Shown in pieces: positions 52,088 to 60,799 of a DNA stretch of 63,415 nucleotides. Position numbers and translations under genes: made by a program. Position 1 is the first letter of the stretch, and the number at the start of each line of letters is the position of its first letter. The notes under the pieces were generated by a model that was not told the origin of the DNA, searched no databases, and saw only the letters and a list, made by a program, of their open reading frames with translations. The stretch comes from an uncultured Clostridia bacterium (lineage in GTDB: Bacteria > Bacillota > Clostridia > Oscillospirales > Acutalibacteraceae). The stretch is from contig CAMMVF010000015.1 in NCBI GenBank assembly GCA_946500295.1, positions 1 through 63,415 on the forward strand. The letters run 5' to 3'.

Positions 52088-52600
52088 ATGTCCTACGTGC
52101 TCCTGCACCGGTTTTGTATAACCCTGTGCCAATTTAGAAACACTATCCTTTTTGATCTTAGCCTGTTTTGACGTACCTTCCTTTTGAAAGAGGAGCAGAC
52201 CTCTGCGGCAAATGCCGGTGCCGTAGGCACTTCTGTCCTACGTTCGCCTGCACTGCTGTCGTTTAAATCTGTGCCAATCTAAAGTCAGTATCATTTTTGA
52301 CCTTTGCTCGTTTTAAAAAAATGCCGGGTTCGAGTAATACACTCAAACCCGGCACTATCTACTTTAAATCCAAAGCCGTAGGCTTTCCACAACCGCAGCG
52401 AAGCTGCGATATCACATTCGCCATCGGCGGCGGCAAATGCCGCTTTCGCCCTACGTACTCCTGCACTGCGCTCGTGTGTATCTGTACCAATCTAAACTCT
52501 CTTTCTTTCCGTCACTTTTGCTCATTATAAAATTGTGCGAGACTCGGGGAACTAACCATAAGTCTCGCACAAACTACTTTAAATCCAAAGCCGGCGACTT
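52088..52600 (+). repeat. B/C repeat mosaic
   Basis: Three C blocks (52088, 52248 and 52452), GCCGGGTTCGAG... CTCAAACCCGGC (52323-52355), B units CGCAGCGAAGCTGCG and ATTCGCCATCGG, then GTGCGAGACTCGG... AAGTCTCGCACAAAC (52537-52575). Confidence 0.8.
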
Positions 52601-52709
52601 TCTTTATACGTCCGACATATATCATAAACCGCCGTTTTATATCACTAATTTATCCCCACTTGTTTTAAGTATCTGTATTGCTAATCTATTTTAAAGCCAG
52701 CCTAATCGC

Positions 52710-52741
52710 TTGACACTCCTTTACTATTGTGCTAATATAAT
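52710..52741 (+). promoter_or_regulatory. Promoter of the putative antitoxin RNA
   Basis: TTGACA (52710-52715), 17 bases, TAATAT (52733-52738); an overlapping TATAAT lies at 52736-52741. Confidence 0.75.
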
Positions 52742-52745
52742 AGTG

Positions 52746-52833
52746 TAAAGGAACGGTTTTGGCTGTTCCGCAAAAGGTAATGTTAAAATATTTTTAACCG
52801 CCTTGTATTGCGACTACAGGGCGGTTATTTCTT
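52746..52833 (+). ncRNA. Putative type I antitoxin small RNA (RatA-like arrangement)
   Basis: Bounded by the strong promoter above and by the hairpin AACCGCCTTGTA/TACAGGGCGGTT (52796-52826), followed by a T-rich stretch. About 85 nt with a 5' stem (GGAAC...GTTCC, 52750-52769) and no plausible reading frame. It is convergent with the 26-aa membrane peptide gene and overlaps that gene's 3' end, the layout known for txpA/RatA of Bacillus. Its 5' part resembles the 5' leader of the toxin mRNA. Confidence 0.6.
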
Positions 52834-52905
52834 TATGTGTTTTATAACTTCACACATCGCTACCAAAACAATAGCAAATGCAATTAAATACATTGTGCTG
52901 GTCAT
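52825..52905 (-). CDS. 26-aa single-pass membrane toxin, putative type I toxin (Hol_Tox/TxpA-like)
   Basis: Short basic-ended peptide: MTSTMYLIAFAIVLVAM helix, then CEV and a KHIKK tail, the build of holin-like type I toxins. It has its own promoter (TTGAAA-N17-TATAAT, 52971-52999). The leader hairpin CACCCC/GGGGTG (52917-52936) pairs with the GGGGGTG ribosome binding site, so translation should be held back. An ATG-TAA minimal frame (52912-52907) sits between site and start. The stop codon lies in the terminator hairpin of the convergent small RNA. Membrane depolarisation is the known role of such toxins and is inferred here. Confidence 0.6.
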   Translation of the reverse strand: MTSTMYLIAFAIVLVAMCEVIKHIKK

Positions 52906-52970
52906 AATTACATATACACCCCCTTTCATCGGGGTGCTGGAACAACCGCCGCCGTTCCCTTACGCCTTGC

Positions 52971-52999
52971 ATTATAGCATATTATTCTATGTTTTTCAA
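52971..52999 (-). promoter_or_regulatory. Promoter of the membrane-toxin gene
   Basis: Minus strand: TTGAAA (52994-52999), 17 bases, TATAAT (52971-52976). Predicted start near 52964, leaving a leader of about 60 bases with the two hairpins described under the toxin. Confidence 0.75.
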
Positions 53000-53035
53000 C
53001 GAAATATTTCTGTGTCAAATCACCATTGTTGGCAT

Positions 53036-53414
53036 AGCCGCAGGCGAAGTTGTGCCTGACGGCACAGGGGAAAGCCTCTCTTGCAGGCTTTCCCCTCTTT
53101 TTCGGCGCAGCCGAACAATTCACCCCCTGCCGAGCGCTTAAACGTAAGGGAATTTCGCTGCCGCTGCAGCGACCAAAGGCTCTGCCTTTGGAAACCGCAA
53201 GCCTTTAGAAAAAGGCTTGACCGAAACTTTTTATACCTACGTTAGCCTGCACTGCGCTCGTATAAATCTGTACCAATCTATACTCTCTGTCTTTCCATTA
53301 CTTTTACTCGTTATAAAATTGTGCGAGACTCGGGGAACTAACCCCAAGTCTCGCACAAACTACTTTATTTCCAAGCCGCTTTGCGGCTTCCACAACCGCA
53401 GTGCAGCCCCTGCG
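53036..53414 (+). repeat. B/C repeat mosaic next to pnp
   Basis: B unit-like AGCCGCAGGCGAAG and GTGCCTGACGGCAC, a degraded block to 53220, a C block (CCTACGTTAGCCTGC... CCAATCTA, 53236-53282), ATTTTATAATGAG-like tail, and the GTGCGAGACTCGG... CAAGTCTCGCACAAAC hairpin (53320-53358) with the GCCGCTTTGCGGC stem. Confidence 0.75.
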
Positions 53415-55592
53415 TCATCGCCTTCCTCCGCGTGGAGCTCCGCCTCTTCTGTCGCCGTGGGGACGTCTCGGCTCGGGGTCGTTTTCGGGTGTAAGCCCCT
53501 CTACCTCGATAAGCGCTTCCCTTCTCGACAGATTGAGCCTGCCCTTGTCGTCTATCTCAAGCACCTTGACCAATATAACGTCTCCGACGTTTACAACGTC
53601 GCTGACCTTATCTACTCTCTTGACGTCGAGCTGTGAAATGTGGCACAGCCCCTCCTTGCCCGGAGCAATCTCAACAAAGGCTCCGAAGTCCATCAGCCTT
53701 GTTACCTTGCCCTTGAAAATCGCGCCCGGCTCGGGATCCCTTGCAATCGTATCAATTATATCCAAGGCTCTCTGGCAGTTGTCAGCGTCAAGACCGCTGA
53801 TAAATACGTGTCCGTCCTCTTCAATGTCAACCTTAACCTCGCACTCGGCTTGAATCTCCTTAATGACCTTTCCGCTCTTGCCGATAACCTCGCTGATCTT
53901 GTCAACAGGAATTGTTGTCGAGAGCATCTTCGGAGCGTAGGGAGAGAGCTGCTCCCTCGGCTCGGAGATAGTCTTGAGCATTACCTCGTCGAGGATATAA
54001 ATTCTCGCCTTGTGGGTTTTCTCGAGAGCTTCCTTTACCATCTCGGGAGTAAGACCGCTGATTTTCAGATCCATCTGAATAGCGGTGATTCCGTGATGAG
54101 TACCGGCAACCTTGAAGTCCATGTCGCCGAAGAAGTCCTCAAGTCCTTGGATATCGACCATTGTCATCCATCTGTCGCCCTCGGTGATAAGTCCGCAGGA
54201 AATACCGGCTACGGGAGCCTTAAGCGGAACGCCTGCGTCCATCAGTGCGAGAGTAGAGCCGCAGATAGAGCCCTGCGAGGTCGAGCCGTTTGACGATACA
54301 ACCTCCGACACAACCCTGATAGCGTACGGGAACTCCTCCACGGAGGGGATAACCGGCTCGAGGGCTCTCTCGGCAAGCGCGCCGTGACCGATCTCACGTC
54401 TGCCCGGGCCTCTGCTGGGGCGGGTCTCGCCTACGGAGTAGGAGGGGAAGTTGTAGTGATGCATATATCTCTTTGTTTCTTCGTTGTCAATTCCGTCCAG
54501 AAGCTGCTGGTCGCTGACAGGACCTAAGGTAGCGACTGAGAACACCTGAGTTTGACCTCTGGTGAAAAGTCCCGAACCGTGAACCCTCGGCAGCAAACCT
54601 ACCTCGGAAGCTAAGGGTCTTATCTCGTTCATGCCTCTGCCATCTACGCGCTTTTGCTCGTCGAGCAGCCAGCGGCGGACAACGAACTTCTGCGTCTTGT
54701 AAAGACACTCGTCGATCTTCGCCTCCTGCTCGGGGTAAATTTCGTCGAATTTCTCGTGAACAGCCTCATAAATTGGTGAAAGCCTCTCGTCCCTTACCTT
54801 CTTGTCGTCGGTATCGAGGGCGAGCTTGATGTCCTCAATGGCAAAGTCCTTGATTGTGTTGAACATCTCCTCGTCAGGCTCGTTGCTCGGGTAGGTAAAC
54901 TTCGGCTTGCCTATCTCAGCCTGGATTCCCTTGATGAACTCTATGATATGCTGGTTGGCGTTGTGACCCGCCATGATTCCGTCGTACATATCCTCGTCGC
55001 TTACGCCGTTAGCCCCTGCCTCTATCATGGCTATGCGGCTGTCGGTGGAAGCGACTGTAACCGCCATCTCCGACACCTTTCTCTGAGCCTCTGTCGGGTT
55101 GATTACGAACTCGCCATCAACCAGGCCGACGCTTACTCCCGAAATAGGACCGTTCCACGGAATATCAGAAATGCTCAGGGCGATTGATGTGCCGACCATT
55201 GCGGCAATCTCGGGCGAGCAGTCCTGGTCAACCGACATAACCGTGCACACTACCGAGCAATCGTTTCTCATGTCCTTGGGGAACAGCGGACGAATCGGTC
55301 GGTCGATTACACGGGAGGTCAGTATCGCCTTTTCACTCGGTCTGCCCTCTCTCTTTAAAAACGAACCGGGGATTTTTCCCACTGCGTAGAGCTTCTCCTC
55401 ATAATCAACGGAAAGCGGGAAAAAGTCGATTCCGTCTCTCGGCTTTTCCGAAGCGGTAACGGCTACGTTTACCACCGTGTCGCCGTAGCGCACAAGACAG
55501 CTTCCGTTTGCAAGCTGTGCGATTTTGCCGGTCTCGACAACAAGCGGTCTGCCGGCGAAGTCGGTTTTAAAAACTCTGTAGTTTTCAAACAT
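53415..55592 (-). CDS. pnp: Polyribonucleotide nucleotidyltransferase (PNPase)
   Basis: A 725-aa phosphorolytic 3'-5' exoribonuclease of the RNA degradation machinery. Two RNase PH domains are separated by an all-helical domain; the second has the catalytic GLITEGDRWMTMVDIQGLEDFFGDMDFKVAGT stretch. A KH domain (STTIPVDKISEVIGKSGKVIKEIQ) and S1 domain (GAIFKGKVTRLMDFGAFVEI) complete it. A basic Arg/Gly-rich tail ends the protein (RRPHGDRRGGAPRGGRR). Start at 55592 with AGGAGG. Order rpsO-pnp is typical. Confidence 0.97.
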   Translation of the reverse strand: MFENYRVFKTDFAGRPLVVETGKIAQLANGSCLVRYGDTVVNVAVTASEKPRDGIDFFPLSVDYEEKLYAVGKIPGSFLKREGRPSEKAILTSRVIDRPIRPLFPKDMRNDCSVVCTVMSVDQDCSPEIAAMVGTSIALSISDIPWNGPISGVSVGLVDGEFVINPTEAQRKVSEMAVTVASTDSRIAMIEAGANGVSDEDMYDGIMAGHNANQHIIEFIKGIQAEIGKPKFTYPSNEPDEEMFNTIKDFAIEDIKLALDTDDKKVRDERLSPIYEAVHEKFDEIYPEQEAKIDECLYKTQKFVVRRWLLDEQKRVDGRGMNEIRPLASEVGLLPRVHGSGLFTRGQTQVFSVATLGPVSDQQLLDGIDNEETKRYMHHYNFPSYSVGETRPSRGPGRREIGHGALAERALEPVIPSVEEFPYAIRVVSEVVSSNGSTSQGSICGSTLALMDAGVPLKAPVAGISCGLITEGDRWMTMVDIQGLEDFFGDMDFKVAGTHHGITAIQMDLKISGLTPEMVKEALEKTHKARIYILDEVMLKTISEPREQLSPYAPKMLSTTIPVDKISEVIGKSGKVIKEIQAECEVKVDIEEDGHVFISGLDADNCQRALDIIDTIARDPEPGAIFKGKVTRLMDFGAFVEIAPGKEGLCHISQLDVKRVDKVSDVVNVGDVILVKVLEIDDKGRLNLSRREALIEVEGLTPENDPEPRRPHGDRRGGAPRGGRR

Positions 55593-55886
55593 GAATTTTT
55601 TCCTCCTGTAATAAATCTGACTCTGTTTACAGGGAGCACCGCTTAGCAATAAAACAGCGGCTCAAGCCATGGCTTTATCTGCTAAATTAAATGCAAATAT
55701 ATTCTTTGCCTTTAATGCGGATTAACGCAGTCTGATATCCGGCAATTTGACAATTAACGATTAATTATCATCGGCAATATCAATGCACAGCCGATATCGC
55801 TTAAGCATTAAGCCTCTGTTTCACTGCTAACCGGGTGCAGCCGTTAAAATTAACGGGCTGTCCCTGTAACGAATAAATAATTAAAT

Positions 55887-55951
55887 ATAACCAAGTCGCC
55901 CGCCTCTGTAGGCGTGATCAAACGAGCTTGTCACGCAGGATTGATTTAAAT
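55887..55951 (+). repeat. Repeat family A, short copy
   Basis: TATAACCAAGTCGCCCGCCTCTG joined directly to GCGTGATCAAACGAGCTTGTCACGC and GATTTAAAT. The rest of the pnp-rpsO gap (55593-56076) holds several small hairpins and no gene. Confidence 0.8.
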
Positions 55952-56076
55952 CAATCCTGCGCCGGTCGAGCCGCTAAAGCCGCAGCCCAAAGCCGACATA
56001 ACAAATATTACATCATATCTGCTTGCAGCGCAGTACATTGTTATAACGGTGTGACATCAGTTTAATTTTAGACGAA

Positions 56077-56106
56077 CAGGGCAGACGGCAAAAGCCGACT
56101 GCCCTG
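56077..56106 (-). terminator. Hairpin just after rpsO
   Basis: CAGGGCAGACGGC and GCCGACTGCCCTG pair with one mismatch around AAAA, 11 bases past the rpsO stop. No T tract; it may be a processing or attenuating stem between rpsO and pnp. Confidence 0.6.
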
Positions 56107-56116
56107 AATCAGGCAA

Positions 56117-56380
56117 TTATTTACGGATGCCAAGTCTTGAAATAATTGAACGGTATCTCTCAATATCAACCTTAGTCAGGTAGTTGAGAAGGCTTCTTCT
56201 CTGACCTACCATCTTCAGAAGACCTCTTCTGGAGTGGTGATCCTTCTTGTGAACCTTAAGGTGCTCTGTGAGGTCGTTGATTCTCTTAGTCAAAAGAGCG
56301 ATCTGAACCTCCGGAGAACCAGTGTCGCCCTCGTGGAGAGCGTACTCAGCCATTATGGCCTGCTTTTCTTCTTTAAGCAT
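56117..56380 (-). CDS. rpsO: 30S ribosomal protein S15
   Basis: An 87-aa ribosomal protein. [37 protein letters not shown] is the S15 signature, followed by [16 protein letters not shown]-type C-terminus. AAGGTGG precedes the start. Upstream of pnp, as in most bacteria. Confidence 0.98.
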   Translation of the reverse strand: MLKEEKQAIMAEYALHEGDTGSPEVQIALLTKRINDLTEHLKVHKKDHHSRRGLLKMVGQRRSLLNYLTKVDIERYRSIISRLGIRK

Positions 56381-56482
56381 TTTAATTCCACCTTTTTAAA
56401 TATTTCGCCCTCGGCTCAGGTTAAGGAAGGTGCTATCCCTCTGGGCTTAAACCAAAATCCGAACAGGGGCGTTCAATTTGGT

Positions 56483-56511
56483 ATTATAACACAACCCCAA
56501 CCTTTTGTAAA
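56483..56511 (-). promoter_or_regulatory. Promoter of rpsO
   Basis: Minus strand TTTACA (56506-56511), 17 bases, TATAAT (56483-56488), about 95 bases before the start. The leader could bind S15 for feedback, but I cannot confirm a known motif. Confidence 0.75.
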
Positions 56512-56674
56512 GACTTTTTCCCCCTACGTGCTACTGCACTGCTCTAGTGTGAATCTGTGCCATTCTAACATTACAATCCTTTTATCACTTTTTCACGTTT
56601 TAAGTCTAATGCCTTTTTCTACAGAGCAATCCTTTTAACTCCTGCTCGTTTTCAGTTTGTGCGAAGCCGGGGCT

Positions 56675-56800
56675 GGGGGCAGCGATTCCACACCCTTTTG
56701 AGGGCGTGGAATTGCTGAGCCTTCACAGGAAAGCCCCTGCCCCGGGATACAAACCCATTTGTGAAGGCTCAGCAGCTGCGTGCGCGCAGCCGCTGCCCCC
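56675..56800. other. Seamless four-way-junction structure (candidate ncRNA or mobile hairpin element)
   Basis: P1 GGGGGCAGCG (56675-56684) closes with CGCTGCCCCC (56791-56800). Inside, without any unpaired base between, are P2 ATTCCAC/GTGGAAT plus CCC/GGG (56685-56712), P3 TGCTGAGCCTTCACA with its perfect 15-bp complement (56713-56774), and P4 GCTGCG/CGCAGC (56775-56790). No reading frame. It lies about 165 bases upstream of the rpsO promoter. Confidence 0.7.
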
Positions 56801-56839
56801 CCAAAAAAACAGACGGCTCTTTATTGTACAGAGCAAATA

Positions 56840-57165
56840 GAAACCCGTGCAGTAAAACGTAGACTAAAGGGCGCTTTGGCGCCCTCGCACAAGCTGAAAA
56901 CGGGTAAGAGTAAAAATATACTTGAGTAATCGTTAAAGCTCAGAAAGACAAGCAGTTAAAAGAAATGCTCTTCTTTCAAAAGGAAGCAAAATAAAAACGG
57001 GTTAAATTCAAAAAAGGCAATAGTCCCTAAATTGGCTCAGATTTATACAAGAGCCGTGCAGTGAAACGTAGGGGGAAAGCGGCATTTGCCGCAACAGGCT
57101 AAAGTCATAAAAGGGCGCTAACTTGAGATTGGTACAAATTTATATCATAGCTGTGCAGTAGAACG
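56840..57165 (-). repeat. Repeat C blocks (reverse) and remnants
   Basis: Reverse C blocks near 56840-56865, 57035-57070 and 57130-57168 (GTGCAGTAAAACGTAG-type ends), separated by tails such as GGGTTAAATTCAAAAAAGG. No gene seen. Confidence 0.65.
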
Positions 57166-58179
57166 TAGGGATAAAAAATCTCCTATTTCCTCCCAGGAAC
57201 GCTTCGCCTCGGGGATGATGTCGCCGACCATCTGGAACATATGAAACATTCCGGGGTAGCGGGTGAGCTTTACCTCGTTGCCCTGATTAAGCATCCTTTC
57301 ATATATCGTTATTGCGTCGCTCTCGAGCACCTCGTATGTACCCACCTGAATAAGCATCGGCGGGAAATTCTTAAACTCGCAGTGCACTGGACTTAAATAC
57401 TTGTCGTGCGGGTCTGCGTCCCCGACATAGCTGAGTATGAAGTCGGGGTTGTCTATGTAGCTGCCGCCGCTTTCGCCCTTTTTTCTGCCGAACATCGGGT
57501 CGTTGTAGAGGTTGTATCGAAACGCCTCGCCCTCTCCTGCCAAGTCGCACCACGGCGACATACAGATTATCGCCCCGGCTGTTTTCCTGCCCTGCTCTAT
57601 GAGCTTTTCGGTCAGGGCTATCGAGAGGTTTGCCCCGGCGCTGTCTCCAAATAAAATTATATCCTCGGGCTTGTACCCCTGCTCAAGCAGCCACTCCCAG
57701 CCTGCGCAGGCGTCCTCCAAGGCAGCCGGGTGCTTGTGCTCAGGAGCTATGCGGTAATCTATCGAGAAAACCGCCGCGCCATCTCCGAGCTTCGACAGCT
57801 TGACCGCCACGCCTCTGTAACAGTCGTTAAATTTCATCAAAAATGCTCCGCCGTGAATTTGATAAATTACCCTCTTGCTTTTACTGCCATCCTTCACAAG
57901 CAGCTCCGCAGGCAGAGTACCCCCGACGGTAATCTTCCTCAGAGTGTACCCCTTGGGCGCCTTCCACTTTGAGGGCTTGAGCGATTCCTTCCTTCCGTAG
58001 CGCACAAGCCCCCCGCTTCTGAGCGCAGGGGTGCGGCAGAGCATCCTCGTGCTCTCGGTCGCCACCGCCCCTATCGGTGTCATGCCCTTCGGCCTTTTGC
58101 ACCTGACAGCCATAAAAATTCCTGCAACCACCGCTCCGACAAAGGTCATCAGCGTAATTATCTGCCTGAGCTTATCCAT
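57145..58179 (-). CDS. Alpha/beta hydrolase (HSL/steryl-acetyl-hydrolase-like esterase)
   Basis: A 344-aa hydrolase with an N-terminal transmembrane segment (about 8-24). HGGAFLMKFND is the oxyanion-hole HGG motif, ILFGDSAGANLSIAL the nucleophile elbow (Ser), and DADPHDK and MFHMFQ near the end supply the Asp and His. Members hydrolyse small acyl esters. ATG at 58179 lies three bases past the preceding stop, so the genes form an operon. The last codons lie in a repeat C block. Confidence 0.88.
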   Translation of the reverse strand: MDKLRQIITLMTFVGAVVAGIFMAVRCKRPKGMTPIGAVATESTRMLCRTPALRSGGLVRYGRKESLKPSKWKAPKGYTLRKITVGGTLPAELLVKDGSKSKRVIYQIHGGAFLMKFNDCYRGVAVKLSKLGDGAAVFSIDYRIAPEHKHPAALEDACAGWEWLLEQGYKPEDIILFGDSAGANLSIALTEKLIEQGRKTAGAIICMSPWCDLAGEGEAFRYNLYNDPMFGRKKGESGGSYIDNPDFILSYVGDADPHDKYLSPVHCEFKNFPPMLIQVGTYEVLESDAITIYERMLNQGNEVKLTRYPGMFHMFQMVGDIIPEAKRSWEEIGDFLSLRSTAQL

Positions 58180-58181
58180 AA

Positions 58182-59924
58182 TCAATCCCCTTCTACGATA
58201 TCCATATACCTCGTGTAATGCCCTGTCTGTCTCTCGAGCTCAACCGCAGTTATTGTATTGTTGTCCTGATAGTAGGTGTTTGTATCCTCGTCCTCGCTTG
58301 AGCTGTCCGAGCCCTCGCCATATACAATCCTGTATTCGCTGCTGCACTGCTCAAAGCCTCCGTCCTTGTACTCGTAGAACTTAAACCTCAGCTCGCCGTT
58401 GCCCGTGCTTTTGTAGATATTCTCGTTCAAAACTATCTCGTCGTTGGCGTTGTTTACATAAAGCTCCAGCTTTACGTCTCCGCTTGCGTCCGTATCCGTA
58501 AATGCGGTGTTGCGCTCGATCTCGCCGTTTTTGTCCTCGCACACGTCAAGCCTTACTACAGATCCGCCCTTGTAGTAAAGCAACAGCTCCTTTGAGCCGT
58601 CTGCGTCAATATCCACAGTCGCGCCGCCGACATAGCTAAGGGTTTTTCCGTCTTCCGTAGTCACGCTCTGGTTTTTAGCCTCGGTGTGATACTCCGACAG
58701 CGCCTTTGAGCTTTCCCTTACGTTTATCACAGCCCTCGCAACGGCTGTGTCAACCCCATCTAAAACTCCGGTAACTACGCACGAGCCGGAGCGCACTCCC
58801 GTAACCACTCCGCTCGAGTTGACCTGCGCTATCTCGGGCTTGTCGCTTTTCCACTCTATCCTGCCCTCGTAGGCGGAATCCAGACTGTACACAGGCTCGA
58901 TTTTCGTGAAATCGCCCATGGTTATCGTCGCACTGCGTTCAATCAGCTGTCCTTCCACGCTCGTAAAGCCCTTTGACATTGCCGAAAGCGAGCCAAGGTA
59001 GCTTTCCTCCTCGCTTTTCTCGCCGTCAATCGTAAACTCGCCGCCTACGCTTTTTCTCATCTGTGCGTCGGAGAAGGTATATTTGTCCTCATACTCGGTC
59101 TTTCTTACCCCCGAGCTGCTAATCAGCGTAAAGTCCACGGTACGGGTTCTGGTTTTTTTACTCTCATCTTCTTTTACGGCTGTCGTTTTTATCATCAAGC
59201 TGCCGTCGTCGGTGAGCACCTCGTCCTTGTAGCTTGTATAGCCGCCCTCAAAAATCTCGTCATAATCCGTAAAATTCCTCACGACCTCGGTCTTTTTGGT
59301 TTCGTCCAGGGTCACGACCTCATAAAACACAAAGCCCGAAGCGCTCTGCCTGCTCAACACCAGCTCCAAGCGCCCGTCGTCGTTGAAGTCGGCTATTGCG
59401 GCAGCGCGCAGCGTAAGCAGCATAGTGGACTTGCCGCCGTAGGATACGAGGGTGCTGTCGGGTATCTCAAGCAGATATTCGTTGAGGGCGCTCATCTCCT
59501 GTATATCCTCGTCGCTGACCTCTATCTTTATAAGCGACTTCAATTCGCTGTTCATATCCTGCGCCGTAATCTCGCACTCGCCCATCGACACCGCCTTTAC
59601 AAGCCCGTTTTCATCTACAGTGGCGACCTCGCTGTCAGAGCTTGTAAAGCTCAGCTGCGGAGCGTCCGCCGTGGCTGGGGAATATTTCACGCTCAAGCTT
59701 GCGCTCTCGCCCTTTTTCATCTTGCTCTTTCCGCTTATCGTCAGCTCGGTTATCCCCTGAGGCTGAGTTTCGGGTTCGGTTTGCGGCTGTGTCTCGGGCT
59801 CTGTCTGCTCAGTTCCAAAAAATGCAAGCTGAGAGGTTATGTCGGGGTTTAAGTACAGTGCCGCTCCCAAGCCCCCGGCTATCAACACTACAACCACCAC
59901 AATTATTATTGCAGCCTTTTTCAT
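58182..59924 (-). CDS. Membrane-anchored protein with Big2 Ig-like domains and FG-GAP-like repeats
   Basis: A 580-aa extracellular protein. N-terminal signal-anchor helix (residues 2-25), Glu/Thr/Gln/Pro linker (EPETQPQ repeats), a Big2 domain (about 55-130: ITELTISGKSKMKKGESASLS), then a region with IADFNDDGRLELVLS, typical of Ca2+-binding FG-GAP/VCBS loops. A second Big2-like domain (VYSLDSAYEGRIEWKSDKPEIAQVNSSG) and second VDIDADGSKELLLYY repeat follow. Probably a cell-surface binding or adhesion protein. The ATG at 59924 is chosen as the MKKAA signal-anchor start. Confidence 0.75.
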   Translation of the reverse strand: MKKAAIIIVVVVVLIAGGLGAALYLNPDITSQLAFFGTEQTEPETQPQTEPETQPQGITELTISGKSKMKKGESASLSVKYSPATADAPQLSFTSSDSEVATVDENGLVKAVSMGECEITAQDMNSELKSLIKIEVSDEDIQEMSALNEYLLEIPDSTLVSYGGKSTMLLTLRAAAIADFNDDGRLELVLSRQSASGFVFYEVVTLDETKKTEVVRNFTDYDEIFEGGYTSYKDEVLTDDGSLMIKTTAVKEDESKKTRTRTVDFTLISSSGVRKTEYEDKYTFSDAQMRKSVGGEFTIDGEKSEEESYLGSLSAMSKGFTSVEGQLIERSATITMGDFTKIEPVYSLDSAYEGRIEWKSDKPEIAQVNSSGVVTGVRSGSCVVTGVLDGVDTAVARAVINVRESSKALSEYHTEAKNQSVTTEDGKTLSYVGGATVDIDADGSKELLLYYKGGSVVRLDVCEDKNGEIERNTAFTDTDASGDVKLELYVNNANDEIVLNENIYKSTGNGELRFKFYEYKDGGFEQCSSEYRIVYGEGSDSSSEDEDTNTYYQDNNTITAVELERQTGHYTRYMDIVEGD

Positions 59925-60159
59925 TATAAAGTTCAATTCCTTTCGATTGGTTTGTAAGTCAGAATTTTTACTCTTACCTGTAACTTCTTAACTGTAACAA
60001 TTATTATCGTCAATTACACAATTATTATAATTAACCTCAACGCTCGGGTCAACAAAAAATGCGGATTTGAGACAAATTGTGACGAATTTGTATTTTTACG
60101 GCTACAAAATAGGGGGCTTTACCCGCCCCCGATTTAATTACATTTACAATTTTTACACC

Positions 60160-60190
60160 AAAAAAACAAAAAGGAGCCCGTCGGCTCCTA
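60160..60190 (-). terminator. Terminator of rpmB
   Basis: Minus strand AGGAGCC/GGCTCCT stem followed by TTTTTGTTTTTTT. A second GGGGGC/GCCCCC hairpin lies at 60112-60130. Confidence 0.85.
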
Positions 60191-60207
60191 AATGTTAAAA
60201 AATCTTA

Positions 60208-60396
60208 TTAAACAGCTCTTGTAACCTTACCCGAACGCAGGCAGCGAGTGCAAGCGTTGATACGCTTCGGTGTGCCGTTTACTACAGCCTTTACACGCTG
60301 TACATTGGGTTTCCATGTTCTGTTGGAACGCTTGTGTGAGTGGGACACCTTAATGCCGAAGGTTACGCCCTTGCCACAAATTTCACATTTAGCCAT
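60208..60396 (-). CDS. rpmB: 50S ribosomal protein L28
   Basis: A 62-aa ribosomal protein with the zinc-ribbon-type cysteine pairs CEICGKG and CTRCLRSGK, and GIKVSHSHKRSNRTWKPNVQ typical of L28. The start at 60396 follows AAGGAGG. Single gene. Confidence 0.97.
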   Translation of the reverse strand: MAKCEICGKGVTFGIKVSHSHKRSNRTWKPNVQRVKAVVNGTPKRINACTRCLRSGKVTRAV

Positions 60397-60499
60397 GTGT
60401 CGCACCTCCTTGATGCTGATTCTGATTGATTGTCTATAATGCAACATTAGATATAATAACAGATTTAATCCGAGATTGCAACCCCTTTTTCAAATTTTT

Positions 60500-60799
60500 T
60501 TGTCCCTACGTTCTCCTGCACTGCTCTCGTGTGCATTTGTGCCAATCTCGGGTCGGCATCCTTTTTTAACTTTAGCCTGTTTTTAGTTTGCTTCCTTTTA
60601 CAAGAGGAGTAATCCTTTTAACTTTTGCTCGTTTTCAGTCTGTGCGAATTTCGGGGCGGCAAATGCCGGTGCCGAAGACACTCCCACCCCATGTTCGCCT
60701 GCACTGCTATTGTGTACATCTCTACCATTCTATACTTTCTGTCCTTCCATTACTTTTCACCACGCCTTGGCGTGATTTCACAGCGGCGCAGCCGCTATA
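60500..60799 (+). repeat. B/C repeat mosaic
   Basis: C blocks at about 60508-60550 and 60692-60735 with tails (CCTTTTAACTTTTGCTCG...), then B units CACGCCTTGGCGTG and AGCGGCGCAGCCGCT with ATTTCAC/ATATCAC. The last ATATCAC supplies the stop codon of the next gene. Confidence 0.8.

Noticed and set aside
59960-60010. A second WalR-like box (TGTAAC repeats) upstream of the Big2 protein gene
   Set aside because: The two TGTAAC copies are eight bases apart, not five, so they do not fit the consensus.
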